DNA of 10,946 bases from JAQBDA01 sp041301185 (GCA_041301185.1 JBFYSV010000078.1:1-10946), one strand, 5' to 3'. Counted from the stretch's first letter, positions 1 through 7,800 are shown. A program made the numbers and translations. The notes: generated by a model not told the origin, from the sequence alone.

Positions 1-114
1 ATCCACCCCCCTGAGCGGCGGCAGCAGCTCGCCTACAGCGATCACCACCAGGCACACCACCAGCATCGCTGCTGTAGAGACCACCTGTTTGAGACTGCGC
101 TTCACTCTATCCAT
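1..114 (-). CDS. N-terminal fragment of a membrane-anchored or exported protein (truncated by window edge)
   Basis: Reading leftward from an ATG at 114 gives 38 open codons, beginning MDRVKRSLKQVVSTAAM and continuing MLVVCLVVIAVGELLPPLRG, with no stop before the window edge. The pattern is a basic N-terminus (about residues 1-10) followed by a hydrophobic stretch of roughly 18 residues (about 11-28), which is what a signal anchor or uncleaved signal peptide looks like. The function cannot be read from so little sequence. A GTG at 120 lies two codons upstream in the same frame and is an alternative start. AGAG lies 8 nt before the ATG, so a weak ribosome site favours the ATG. A perfect TATAAT box just upstream on the same strand supports a real gene start. 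The gene is the next one downstream of the VWA/peptidase gene on the same strand, 170 nt away, but has its own promoter candidate. Confidence 0.6.
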   Translation of the reverse strand, partial: MDRVKRSLKQVVSTAAMLVVCLVVIAVGELLPPLRGVD

Positions 115-126
115 GCCCACAACTCT

Positions 127-132
127 ATTATA
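127..132 (-). promoter_or_regulatory. Candidate -10 box (TATAAT) for the leftward partial gene
   Basis: The minus strand carries a perfect TATAAT here, 12 nt before the ATG at 114. No good -35 hexamer is visible: the 17-bp-spaced hexamer is GATAAA. Transcription would be expected to begin near position 120, leaving almost no 5' leader. The -10 box is seen directly; promoter function is inferred. Confidence 0.5.
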
Positions 133-145
133 GACTAATTTAGTC
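133..145. promoter_or_regulatory. 13-bp perfect palindrome in promoter spacer, candidate operator
   Basis: GACTAA-T-TTAGTC is a perfect 6-1-6 inverted repeat abutting the upstream edge of the TATAAT box, within the -10/-35 spacer of the leftward partial gene. A dimeric repressor bound here would occlude RNA polymerase. The symmetry and position are seen; regulation is inferred, and a chance AT-rich palindrome is possible. Confidence 0.35.
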
Positions 146-173
146 GCATTTTATCCGTAGGAAGGTTGGAATC

Positions 174-206
174 AACTTCCCGCAGGTTTGAAACCTGCGG
201 GAAGTT
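174..206. repeat. Perfect 16-1-16 inverted repeat (intergenic hairpin)
   Basis: The left arm AACTTCCCGCAGGTTT (174-189) and its exact reverse complement (191-206) are separated by a single G. A second overlapping partial symmetry (GGAAGGTTG at 160-168 with CAACTTCC at 173-180) could fold as an alternative. No T-tract follows on either strand, so it is not a standard intrinsic terminator. It lies between two leftward genes and looks like a dispersed intergenic palindrome of the REP type. It could also act as an RNA 3'-end stabiliser for the upstream leftward gene. Confidence 0.7.
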
Positions 207-225
207 TGTATCATCTCATCCAATC

Positions 226-282
226 CCCTCTCCCGCTCGCGGGAGAGGGAAGGCACACGCTCTTTGTGTGCCAGGGTGAGGG
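226..282. repeat. Compound intergenic repeat: CCCTCTCCC hairpin, second hairpin and AGGGTGAGGG tail
   Basis: CCCTCTCCCGC (226-236) pairs perfectly with 239-249 across a 2-nt TC loop. GGCACAC (252-258) pairs with GTGTGCC (266-272) across 7 nt. The unit ends with AGGGTGAGGG (273-282). A CCCTCTCCC...GGGAGAGGG hairpin followed by a GGGTGAGGG tail is a layout I recognise from dispersed intergenic repeats of many bacterial genomes. The unit begins just 2 nt beyond the stop of the VWA/peptidase gene, so it would form paired structures at the 3' end of that mRNA. No U-tract follows, so termination is possible but not shown. Confidence 0.65.
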
Positions 283-284
283 CG

Positions 285-3200
285 TTAATTGCGCGGCACC
301 AGCGGCAGGTAGAGCGCCCTGCTGGCCGGGTCCGAGCCAATCCAGATCGTCGCCACGTAGGTCTCGGAGAGGTTGCCCACCCCGTCCATGTATTTCACAT
401 ACACGCTCGCCAGACCGCTTTCCTGCGCCAGGAGCCACGGTTTGCTGGTGCCGTAAGGCTCCCAGGCACCGTCGCTGAAGTCCGGCAGGTTGCTGATCAT
501 CATCTGCGTCACCCCGCTGGCGCTATCCGCGGGGGGCAAGTAGTCTGGGCCGAAGTCGTGCACCTCCGGGTCCACCGTGTCGGTAGCCCACAGGGTCAGG
601 TCCACGTCCTGGATGGGCGTGCTCTGCGCCCCACCGTTGATCAGCACCGATCCGTGCGGCGCGAGAGGGTCGGTATTGGGTACCGCGCAGGAGGGCGCTG
701 AGGGCGCCGAGCGGTGCCCGTCAAAGTCGATCGCTGCCACAACGTAGCAGTACTCGTGCCCGTTGGTCACCAATGTGTCGGTGAACACTCCCGCCAATCC
801 AGGGGCGATCTGCTGGGGGGGTAAGAAGGTGAAAACCTCATCCATGTCGTCATCTTCATCACGGAACAGCCCTACGTATTGGTAGGTGTCTGTGATGGTG
901 TAGCGCACGAACACCTGCTCCACGCCTGCATAGGCATGGATCGACGGCGGCTGGATCAGCGGCGGAACATTCGGAATGAGCGGGGTCGTATCCGTAGAAT
1001 CGGCTTCACCGTCATCGTCCGTATCCGGGTCGCCGGGATCGGTGCCGTTCTGCCACTCTACCGTGTTGTTGTCGCCGTCGTTATCCGGGTCCGCGGTGGC
1101 ATCCGGCAGGGCAGGGTTGGTCCACGGCTGGAAGAAGATCTCCCAGTCGTCGGGCAACCCATCGCCATCCGTGTCCAGGTAGGGAAGCTCATCCCCATTC
1201 TCATCCACGCGCGCCATGTGGAAGGAAAGCACCTTCCAGCGGCTGAAGTTCTCATCCAGTGAGGGGCTGTAGCCATAGGCAGCGATATTGACGTTGTAAG
1301 AGCCGTTTTGCCCCGTCCCGTAGAACGTGCCACCGTACACGCCGTCGTCTGCCACGCCGTCGTCGTGGTTGCCGTCATCCACCATCCAGAAGTAGAAGAA
1401 GGTGCCATCCGGCTTTTCCACCTGGGCCAGCACCAGCGCATCCAGGATCGGGGCGCTATCGGTCAGGCTGGCGGCGAAGCTCACCGGCTGCCCGGGGACG
1501 CGGTCCTCGTAAGGCGTGGTGATGAAGGCGTCCATGGTCACATCGGTTTTCAACGAAGCCTGCACCAGATAAGCAGGGATCAGATTGGGCGCGTCCGGAG
1601 CGGTTTCTTGCACCCCAGGGCCAGGCCATTCGTTGATCTCCAGCGTCCACACCCCGCCCAGCGGGTTGGTCACCCGCCAGACGATATGCCGGTCATCCGT
1701 ATGGAAGCGGGACACGACCACGCCGTCCGGGTTGCGCAGGAAGACATCGCCCATGAAAACGCTCAGGTCGGCATCCCAGCTCAGCGAGAGCACCAGCTCG
1801 GCTGCCCCCGGCTCGACCGTGATATTGACCACATCCTGTCTTGGGTTATCGTCATTGTACGGCCCGACCAGTGCAAAGAACGGCTGCTGCCCGATGATCT
1901 CGGCAGCAATATTGCGATAGCGGAAATCCACCGCCAGGTCCAGGTCGGCAATCTCCTGCGGCGCTTTGATCGCGCTCAGGTCCAGGGCAGCGCCTTTCTC
2001 AGCCAGCTCCTTGACCAGGTCTTGCGTGTTGAGCAGCGGAGCCGGGATGGAGACATACTGGTAGGTGCCGCCCGTGCGGGAGGCCGCTGCCTGCATGCGC
2101 GGCCGGTCGGCGTCCGGCCCGACCGCCACGGTGTGGATGACCGGCTTCTTGCCACTGGCATCCACTAGGTCGTTGACCGCCTGGTCGAAGGTGCGCGTGC
2201 CGGGGTCGGTCTCATCGCCGTCGGAGAGCAGCACCAGCGCCCAGTCGTGCCCCGGGTCGCCGCGGGTTTGCAGCTCGGTGTAACCGGTCCAGATGCTGTC
2301 GCCGATGCGCGTCCCGCCGAATGCGGTGTAAGCATCGATCAAGTCGAAGGCATCCTGGCGCGTGCCCCCCGCCGGGGTATCCGTCCAGTCGGTCACTTGC
2401 AGATCCAGGCTAACGGTGCTTTCGAACGAGATCAGCCCGAACTTGTCCCCGGTGCGCCAGCTATCGATGAACAGCTTGGCGGCGTTCTTGGCGCTGGTGA
2501 GCTTATCGCCGGTCATTGATCCAGAGACGTCCAGCAGCACCACGCTATCCGCGTCGTTGCGCGGGGTATAGTCCACCGCGTCATCTTCGTTATCCGAGAG
2601 GGCTGAGCCATATTTGACCGTCAGGCGGTAGGTATTGGCAGAGCCATCGCCATCCGCCGCCAGCCCGCCGGGGGCGCGCAGCACGAACCAGCTCTGCCCC
2701 ATCAGTTGGAACTTGTTGATGATATTGCCTGCTGGGACGGTCACCCCGCCGCTGCCCTCCTCGCCCACGATGAACGAGAAGTTGTCCAGGTTGATGCCTG
2801 CCATCGGCACACCGTCGCCATCCACCACCTCCACCTGGACGATGAACTTATCCGGTGCAGCCATATTGCCCACCCGGGCTTTGTTGCCGCTGGTCGGGCG
2901 CAGCAAGTTGATGGACGGCTGGGTGCCGTTAACCGAGATCCGGTAGTTGCCCAGGTTTTCCAGCCCGGCGACGATCACCACCACCCGGTCATAGCCATCG
3001 TTGAGCAGGGGCAGGTTCAGGTGGCGAGCTTCGAGATTGTGCTCGTAGACGATATTGCTGCCCTGGATCCCCAGCACGGTGTAGTACAGGTCGCTCGGGC
3101 TATCCTGGGTAATTTTGATATCCACAAAGGGTACATCCGCCTCGGGGCGGAACTGGTAGTATTTCGCGCCCCAGTTGTACACCGATTCGTCCGTATCCAG

Positions 3201-4505
3201 GTAAGACTCGTTTAGCGAGAGCTGCTCGTCCACCGAGAGCATCACCTGGTTGTATGCGCCGCCGGTTTGGGCCATATCGGCATAGGCGTACTTGGCCTGC
3301 CCGCTGTATTGCTTGGCGTAGCTCGCCACGGCGAAATCCTTCCAGATATCCCGGAAGCGCTCCGTGTGCCCCATTGCTTGCAGCGCTTTATTGAGCGTGC
3401 CGATCCCGTCCAGCCCGTGGTTGTTCTCGGAGGCTTCCCAGAACTCCAGCATCAGGTTCATGCCCTGCTCCACCTGATCGCTGGCTGCCGAGGTGCCGTA
3501 CTTCTCGGTCAGGTATGTCCAGAAAAGGACTGCCTGGTAGCTGGTGGTGTTGATCGGGCGGTTGGGGTTGGACAGGTAGCCGTTCACCTCCGGCACGTAG
3601 CCAGCATAGCCGGTGGCGATATCGTCAAAGCACAGCGCGGTTGGGCGGTCGCCGCCGATGCAGATCTTATCCTGCACCGAGCGCGCCTGCCCCTCGATCA
3701 CCCAGCGGTCGTTGGGATCGTTCAGCCAGTAGTATTTGCCCTGCAAGAAGTGCCACAGCTCGTGCAGCGCTACCATGTACGCCACCGGGTCGCCGGTGCG
3801 AGTGGTCAGGTTGAAGGCGGTCTCCATCAGCAAGGGAGACAGGCCAATCCCGCCGCCTCCCGCACAACCGCCGCCATCGCACCAGACCACATTGATCGGC
3901 ACCTTGTCCAGGCTGCCAGAGGGTTGGTCGGCGCGGTTGGCGAAGCCCAGGCGGAAGAAAGCATCTGCCGAGCCTTGCAGGGCATTGTATTGCAGGTCAA
4001 CATAGGTGTTACCGCTGCCCCCACCCGCCACATTCGCCAGGCAGGCTTCTTGCCCATCGATGAGCGGGCAGTCGTCCGTGCCGCGCAGGCCGTAGAAAAT
4101 GCGGAAGTTCTGCGGATCATAGATGCGCCGGTTATCGCAGATGTCGCTGTACGGGCCGAAATTTGCGCCTTCATAGGCGCGGATGCGGTAGCGCAGGTTA
4201 TGGGTTGTGTCTGTTCCGGTGAGTTTGAAGGCATCGTAATTGCCTTCTGCATTGGGGTTGCGGGTCTGGACTTCGGTCCACGCCCCGCCGTTATCGGATT
4301 GTTCCAGCTTGAAACCGTCCTCGTCGGTGGAGGTGTCTTTCCAACCGACTCTCACGGTGTCCTCCTCCCATCCCTGGCAGGAGATATTCTCCGGCTTGAG
4401 CAGGGTGGCGGCAGGACTGGCCTCTTCGCCCAGAGCGCTGCCTGCCCCTCCTAAGGATATCGCAAGCAGCACAAACAGCAAGGCTGGTAGGGTCTTGAGT
4501 TTCAT
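285..4505 (-). CDS. Secreted multidomain protein: FnIII, HExxH zinc-peptidase-like domain, VWA domain, Ca-binding repeats, Ig/FnIII domains
   Basis: This is a 1406-residue exported protein. Residues 1-26 are a signal peptide (MKLKTLPALLFVLLAISLGG, then AGSALG before EEA). Residues 33-135 resemble a fibronectin-III fold. Residues 136-525 carry HELWH (248-252) and, 19 residues later, E271 within WVIEGQA, the HExxH...E zinc-ligand pattern of gluzincin or MA-like peptidases. Residues 654-835 form a von Willebrand A domain with a complete MIDAS: DVSGS (659-663), T732 and SDGD (761-764). Beta-sandwich segments follow (860-985 and 988-1078, the latter with DDGNHDDGVADDGVYGG). Asp-rich, thrombospondin-3-like Ca repeats start at DTDGDGLPDDWE (1111). 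A FnIII-like domain (1183-1276) and an Ig-like domain (1279-1390) precede the tail YLPLVPRN. All ten cysteines fall in pairs (43/123, 146/155, 209/214, 282/292, 1253/1273), suiting extracellular disulfides. The start at 4505 is chosen because AAGGAG lies 8 nt upstream and it begins the signal peptide; ATG 4511 is too close to that site. It may be a peptidase, an adhesin or both. The exact substrate is unknown. Confidence 0.93.
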   Translation of the reverse strand: MKLKTLPALLFVLLAISLGGAGSALGEEASPAATLLKPENISCQGWEEDTVRVGWKDTSTDEDGFKLEQSDNGGAWTEVQTRNPNAEGNYDAFKLTGTDTTHNLRYRIRAYEGANFGPYSDICDNRRIYDPQNFRIFYGLRGTDDCPLIDGQEACLANVAGGGSGNTYVDLQYNALQGSADAFFRLGFANRADQPSGSLDKVPINVVWCDGGGCAGGGGIGLSPLLMETAFNLTTRTGDPVAYMVALHELWHFLQGKYYWLNDPNDRWVIEGQARSVQDKICIGGDRPTALCFDDIATGYAGYVPEVNGYLSNPNRPINTTSYQAVLFWTYLTEKYGTSAASDQVEQGMNLMLEFWEASENNHGLDGIGTLNKALQAMGHTERFRDIWKDFAVASYAKQYSGQAKYAYADMAQTGGAYNQVMLSVDEQLSLNESYLDTDESVYNWGAKYYQFRPEADVPFVDIKITQDSPSDLYYTVLGIQGSNIVYEHNLEARHLNLPLLNDGYDRVVVIVAGLENLGNYRISVNGTQPSINLLRPTSGNKARVGNMAAPDKFIVQVEVVDGDGVPMAGINLDNFSFIVGEEGSGGVTVPAGNIINKFQLMGQSWFVLRAPGGLAADGDGSANTYRLTVKYGSALSDNEDDAVDYTPRNDADSVVLLDVSGSMTGDKLTSAKNAAKLFIDSWRTGDKFGLISFESTVSLDLQVTDWTDTPAGGTRQDAFDLIDAYTAFGGTRIGDSIWTGYTELQTRGDPGHDWALVLLSDGDETDPGTRTFDQAVNDLVDASGKKPVIHTVAVGPDADRPRMQAAASRTGGTYQYVSIPAPLLNTQDLVKELAEKGAALDLSAIKAPQEIADLDLAVDFRYRNIAAEIIGQQPFFALVGPYNDDNPRQDVVNITVEPGAAELVLSLSWDADLSVFMGDVFLRNPDGVVVSRFHTDDRHIVWRVTNPLGGVWTLEINEWPGPGVQETAPDAPNLIPAYLVQASLKTDVTMDAFITTPYEDRVPGQPVSFAASLTDSAPILDALVLAQVEKPDGTFFYFWMVDDGNHDDGVADDGVYGGTFYGTGQNGSYNVNIAAYGYSPSLDENFSRWKVLSFHMARVDENGDELPYLDTDGDGLPDDWEIFFQPWTNPALPDATADPDNDGDNNTVEWQNGTDPGDPDTDDDGEADSTDTTPLIPNVPPLIQPPSIHAYAGVEQVFVRYTITDTYQYVGLFRDEDDDMDEVFTFLPPQQIAPGLAGVFTDTLVTNGHEYCYVVAAIDFDGHRSAPSAPSCAVPNTDPLAPHGSVLINGGAQSTPIQDVDLTLWATDTVDPEVHDFGPDYLPPADSASGVTQMMISNLPDFSDGAWEPYGTSKPWLLAQESGLASVYVKYMDGVGNLSETYVATIWIGSDPASRALYLPLVPRN

Positions 4506-4513
4506 TCGCATTT

Positions 4514-4519
4514 CTCCTT
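4514..4519 (-). promoter_or_regulatory. Shine-Dalgarno site AAGGAG deciding the start of the VWA/peptidase gene
   Basis: AAGGAG on the minus strand is 8 nt from the ATG at 4505 but only 2 nt from the ATG at 4511. It therefore selects 4505, which begins a clean signal peptide, and argues against the longer open frame reaching back to 4595. Confidence 0.75.
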
Positions 4520-4632
4520 TTGGTAATAACGAAAAAGCCACGACGAAGAAATTTGCCAGCCAGCCTCCTTTCCAATGCCCCAGGATAGGCACCATACATG
4601 AAATAAATCGGATGAATCAGGTATAGTTTAAT

Positions 4633-4641
4633 CTTATACCA
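4633..4641 (-). promoter_or_regulatory. Candidate extended -10 promoter for the VWA/peptidase gene
   Basis: The minus strand reads TGG-TATAAG, an extended -10 (TGn plus a 5/6 match to TATAAT). A TTGCAA lies farther upstream, 14 bp from the TATAAG, too close for a standard -35; extended -10 promoters can do without one. Transcription starting near 4626 would give a leader of about 120 nt. It sits in a locally AT-rich stretch between the divergent genes. Inferred from motif match only. Confidence 0.4.
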
Positions 4642-4656
4642 TATTTTTCGAATTGC

Positions 4657-4666
4657 AATAGCTATT
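4657..4666. promoter_or_regulatory. 10-bp palindrome AATAGCTATT between divergent promoters, candidate operator
   Basis: AATAGCTATT is a perfect palindrome lying where the -35 regions of both candidate promoters would fall: 18 bp upstream of the -10 box on each side (4633-4638 minus, 4684-4689 plus). A second short palindrome, TTCGAA, lies at 4647-4652. A regulator bound here could control both big genes at once. The symmetry is seen; regulation is inferred. Confidence 0.3.
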
Positions 4667-4683
4667 TTGTCCTTTCAGGCGGG

Positions 4684-4689
4684 TATAAT
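4684..4689 (+). promoter_or_regulatory. Candidate -10 box (TATAAT) for the alpha-2-macroglobulin gene
   Basis: A perfect TATAAT on the plus strand lies 153 nt before the chosen ATG at 4843. The 17-bp-spaced -35 position is GCTATT, a poor match, so the promoter may need an activator. A second possible box, TATAAG at 4724-4729, also lacks a -35. A start near 4696 would leave a leader of about 147 nt containing the hairpin at 4743-4770. Confidence 0.45.
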
Positions 4690-4742
4690 CCACTTTGGAA
4701 CCATTTGCGCTCGCAGCCCGTCTTATAAGCGATGCAAATACG

Positions 4743-4770
4743 CCAGGCGGATAGACTGTATCGCGCCTGG
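4743..4770 (+). other. Leader hairpin upstream of the alpha-2-macroglobulin gene
   Basis: CCAGGCG (4743-4749) pairs with CGCCTGG (4764-4770). With a one-base bulge at 4763, GAT (4750-4752) also pairs with ATC (4760-4762), giving a stem of about 10 pairs and a 7-nt loop. It sits in the predicted untranslated leader, about 70 nt before the ATG, with no T-tract after it, so it does not look like an attenuator terminator. No known riboswitch class is recognised. Confidence 0.35.
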
Positions 4771-4842
4771 ACTGGATATTCCGGCTCAATCCGTCATGCA
4801 GCTAACTTGCCGATCGATCTTCAACTGAAAAAGAAAGCAGCT

Positions 4843-7800
4843 ATGTCTACAAACAAGTCAAAAGCCATTCTCCGCCTACTGCCCCTCTTGCTGGTGGTCG
4901 TATCCCTGGCATGTTCACTGCCCAGGCTCTTCCAGCGCGGCGATGCCACCCCAACCATCCCGGGTATCTCGGTCGCTTCGCCTGCCGCTCCAACCCCCGC
5001 CGAGCCGCGCCCGACCCCCATGCCCTTGCCGCCCGCCATTGTTGAAAGCGACCCTCCGCCGGGCGGCGAGCTTACCCTGGACGGTCTGCTCACCCTGTAC
5101 TTCAACCAGCCGATGCAGCGCGCCTCGGTTGAGGCGGCGCTCAGACTGCAACCCTCCAACCTGGGCAGCCTTAGCTGGCAAGACGACTCCACCCTGGTCA
5201 TCGGGCCAACCCAGCCCTTTACCCCGCAGAGCACCATCACCGTCACCCTGGACTCGGGAGCGCAGGCAGCCAATGGGCTGGCTTTGCCCCAGCCGGTGAG
5301 CCTGGAATACCGCACTGCCGGCTATCTGAGCCTGACCCAGGCGCTGCCCGAGCCTGGCACCTATGACGTAGACCCCACCTCTGCCATCGCGGTTACCTTC
5401 AACCTGCCAATCGTGCCTCTCGGCGCTGAGACCGCCTCCCAGCCGGCGCCGTTCACGATCGAGCCCCAGCCGCAGGGTCGGGGCGAGTGGCTTAACACCA
5501 GCACCTACATCTTCTACCCCGACCCGCCCCTGGAAGGCGGCAAGACGTACACCGTGCGCCTCAACCCCGATCTGCGCAGCCTGGACGGAAGCCCGATGGA
5601 GAGCATGGACGAGCCGCTCCGCCCTGCCAACGAGTGGTCTTTCATCACCGCCTCGCCGCAGGTTGCTGCTGTCTCTCCCTCCACAGAGACCGGTTACCTG
5701 TCTCTGGATGCCACCTTTGTCATTAGCTACAACCAGCCAATGGACCCGCAGAGCGTCGAGACTTATTTCGGCTTGCTGCAAGACGGCAAAACCCCCGTTC
5801 CGGGCCAGATCACCTGGGACGAGCAATACCTCCACATGATCTTTCAACCCGACAGCCTGCTCTCTCGCGAAACAAATTACACCCTCAGCCTGGACGCCCA
5901 GGCGCAGGCACAGGGTGGAACCCCGCTGGACGAGCCCTTGCAGCTGGTCTATACCTCGGTTCCCCCGCTGGCTATTACCAACAGCGACCCGCCTGAGGGC
6001 GGCGTTAAGCCAAACTACCAATCGGTCACCCTTTCCTTAAACGCGCCCCTCCTGGATGAAGACCTCAAGCGCTATGTCAGCCTGGAGCCAGCAATATCGA
6101 ATTTCGGCGTGTACTGGAATCCCTACGACCGCCAGATGTACGTGGACGGGGCTTACCTGCCCAGCGAGAGCTACACCCTGCGCGTATCTCCTGACCTCCC
6201 CGATCGATGGGGTGGCAGCCTGGGGAGCGAGTTTATCCTGAGCTTCAGTACTGCACCGCTCCAGCCGAGCATCATGATCACCAACGCCTCGGAGGCTCTT
6301 TTCCTGACTGCTCAAGACGACTCCCTGCCCGCCCAGGTGACCAATCTCTCCCGCCTGGATCTATCCTTGGGCAGCACACCCCTGCCGGATTTCATCGCCA
6401 TGCTGAGTGGGGATAATGGCTACGAATACCGGCGCAGCTACCAGCCTGCCGATCAGCGCTCCTGGCAGCAGAACCTGGAGATCGCACCCAATACCAGCCA
6501 ACCAGTACAGGTGTACGTTTCTCCAGAGCGGACCCCGCTTTCGCCCGGGCTTTACCACCTGCGCTTCAACAACCTGCCGCCAGATGTCTATCTGGATCCA
6601 TACCTGATGGTGGTCAGCAATGTACAGGTGACCTTCAAGCTGGGTGCTACGGATGCCCTGGTCTGGGCGGTGCAGATGGACGGGGTCACCCCCCTGGCCT
6701 CTGCCCCGGTCGCGATATATGACGGCTACGGGCAGCTGCTGGCTTCCGGCAACACCGACTCCCAGGGGATCTTTTACAGCCAGATACCCGCCATTGCCAA
6801 CCCCTACACCACCTTCTATGCCGTCATCGACCAGCCCGGGCAGCCGGGCTTTGGCATGGCTTTGTCCACCTGGTCGAGCGGGATTAATTCGTGGGAATTT
6901 GGTATCCGGGGTGATATAGTGCCACCCCAGCTGGGCGGCTATATCTACACGGACCGCCCGATCTACCGTCCGGGGCAGACGGTCTACTTCCGGGCTGTGT
7001 TGCGAGACGAGTTCAACGGCCGCTACAATCTGCCCGATCTCTCCAGCGCGCCCCTGGTGCTGTACCAGGACTATGGCACTGAGATTGCCCGCTTCGACCT
7101 GCCGCTATCTGCATATGGAACGGTCAACGGCGAGTACACCCTGCCCCCCGATGCCAGGCCTGGTTACTACCGGCTTGGCGCAGAGATGCCAGAGATGGCG
7201 GACGCGCCCCCTCCGGTGGAGATCTACTTCCAGGTAGCGGAGTATCGCAAGCCGGAGATCGATGTCCAGGTTGATTTCACCCCCGAGCAGGCGCAGTCTG
7301 GCGATACCCTGCTCGCCACGATCCAGGCTAACTACTTCTTCGGCGCCCCCGCTGGGGACGTGCCGGTTGAGTGGACACTTACCTCGACCGAACTGCCTTT
7401 CCAATTGCCCGGCTACCAGGTGGGCATCGAAGACCTGTTATGGCTCGATCCGATGGCGTTCTTGCGCGGGGGGTTTCCCTTCGGCAGGTTTATCGAGCAG
7501 GGCACCGCCCGCACCGATCCACAGGGCAGGCTGGTGCTCGAGCTGCCTGCCGGGGAGATCGAATACCGCCAGCGCTACACCCTGGAAGTGACCTTACAAG
7601 ACGAGAGCGGGCAGCGGGTCAGCGCCCGCGATTCGCTGGACGTGAACCCGGCTCAGATTTATATCGGTGTCCGCCCGGACACCTGGGTTGGGCGATCCGG
7701 CGATCCAATCGGCTTCGATGTGCTGGTGGTCGATTGGGATCAGGCTCCTGCCGGTGAGCGCGAATTGCGCGCCGACTTCCAGAAAGTGGTCTGGGAACGC

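Noticed and set aside
174..249. Strong hairpins as classical rho-independent terminators
   Set aside because: The stems are excellent, but neither strand has a run of T after them, so they are listed as repeats.
226..282. CRISPR-like repeat array
   Set aside because: The elements are single hairpin units of different sequence with no regularly spaced direct repeats.
140..478. Short open frames over the intergenic repeats on both strands
   Set aside because: They span inverted repeats and the end of the neighbouring gene, with Arg/Pro-rich shadow composition and no ribosome site.
1308..2168. 286-codon open frame on the plus strand
   Set aside because: Antisense to the VWA and following beta domains; His/Arg/Val-rich with no domain pattern.
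3267..4454. 395-codon open frame on the plus strand
   Set aside because: It lies wholly antisense to the well-supported VWA/peptidase gene, has no recognisable domain, and long antisense frames are expected in GC-rich DNA.
4506..4595. Longer N-terminus for the VWA/peptidase protein starting at 4595
   Set aside because: The extra 30 residues would precede a complete signal peptide, and the AAGGAG site at 4514-4519 is correctly placed only for 4505.
4732..4842. Longer N-terminus for the alpha-2-macroglobulin starting at 4732
   Set aside because: It would put 37 mostly polar residues ahead of a complete lipoprotein signal; no ribosome site precedes 4732.
4915..6021. 368-codon open frame on the minus strand
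   Set aside because: Antisense to the alpha-2-macroglobulin N-terminal domains; its Gly/Arg/Val-rich composition is that of a shadow frame.
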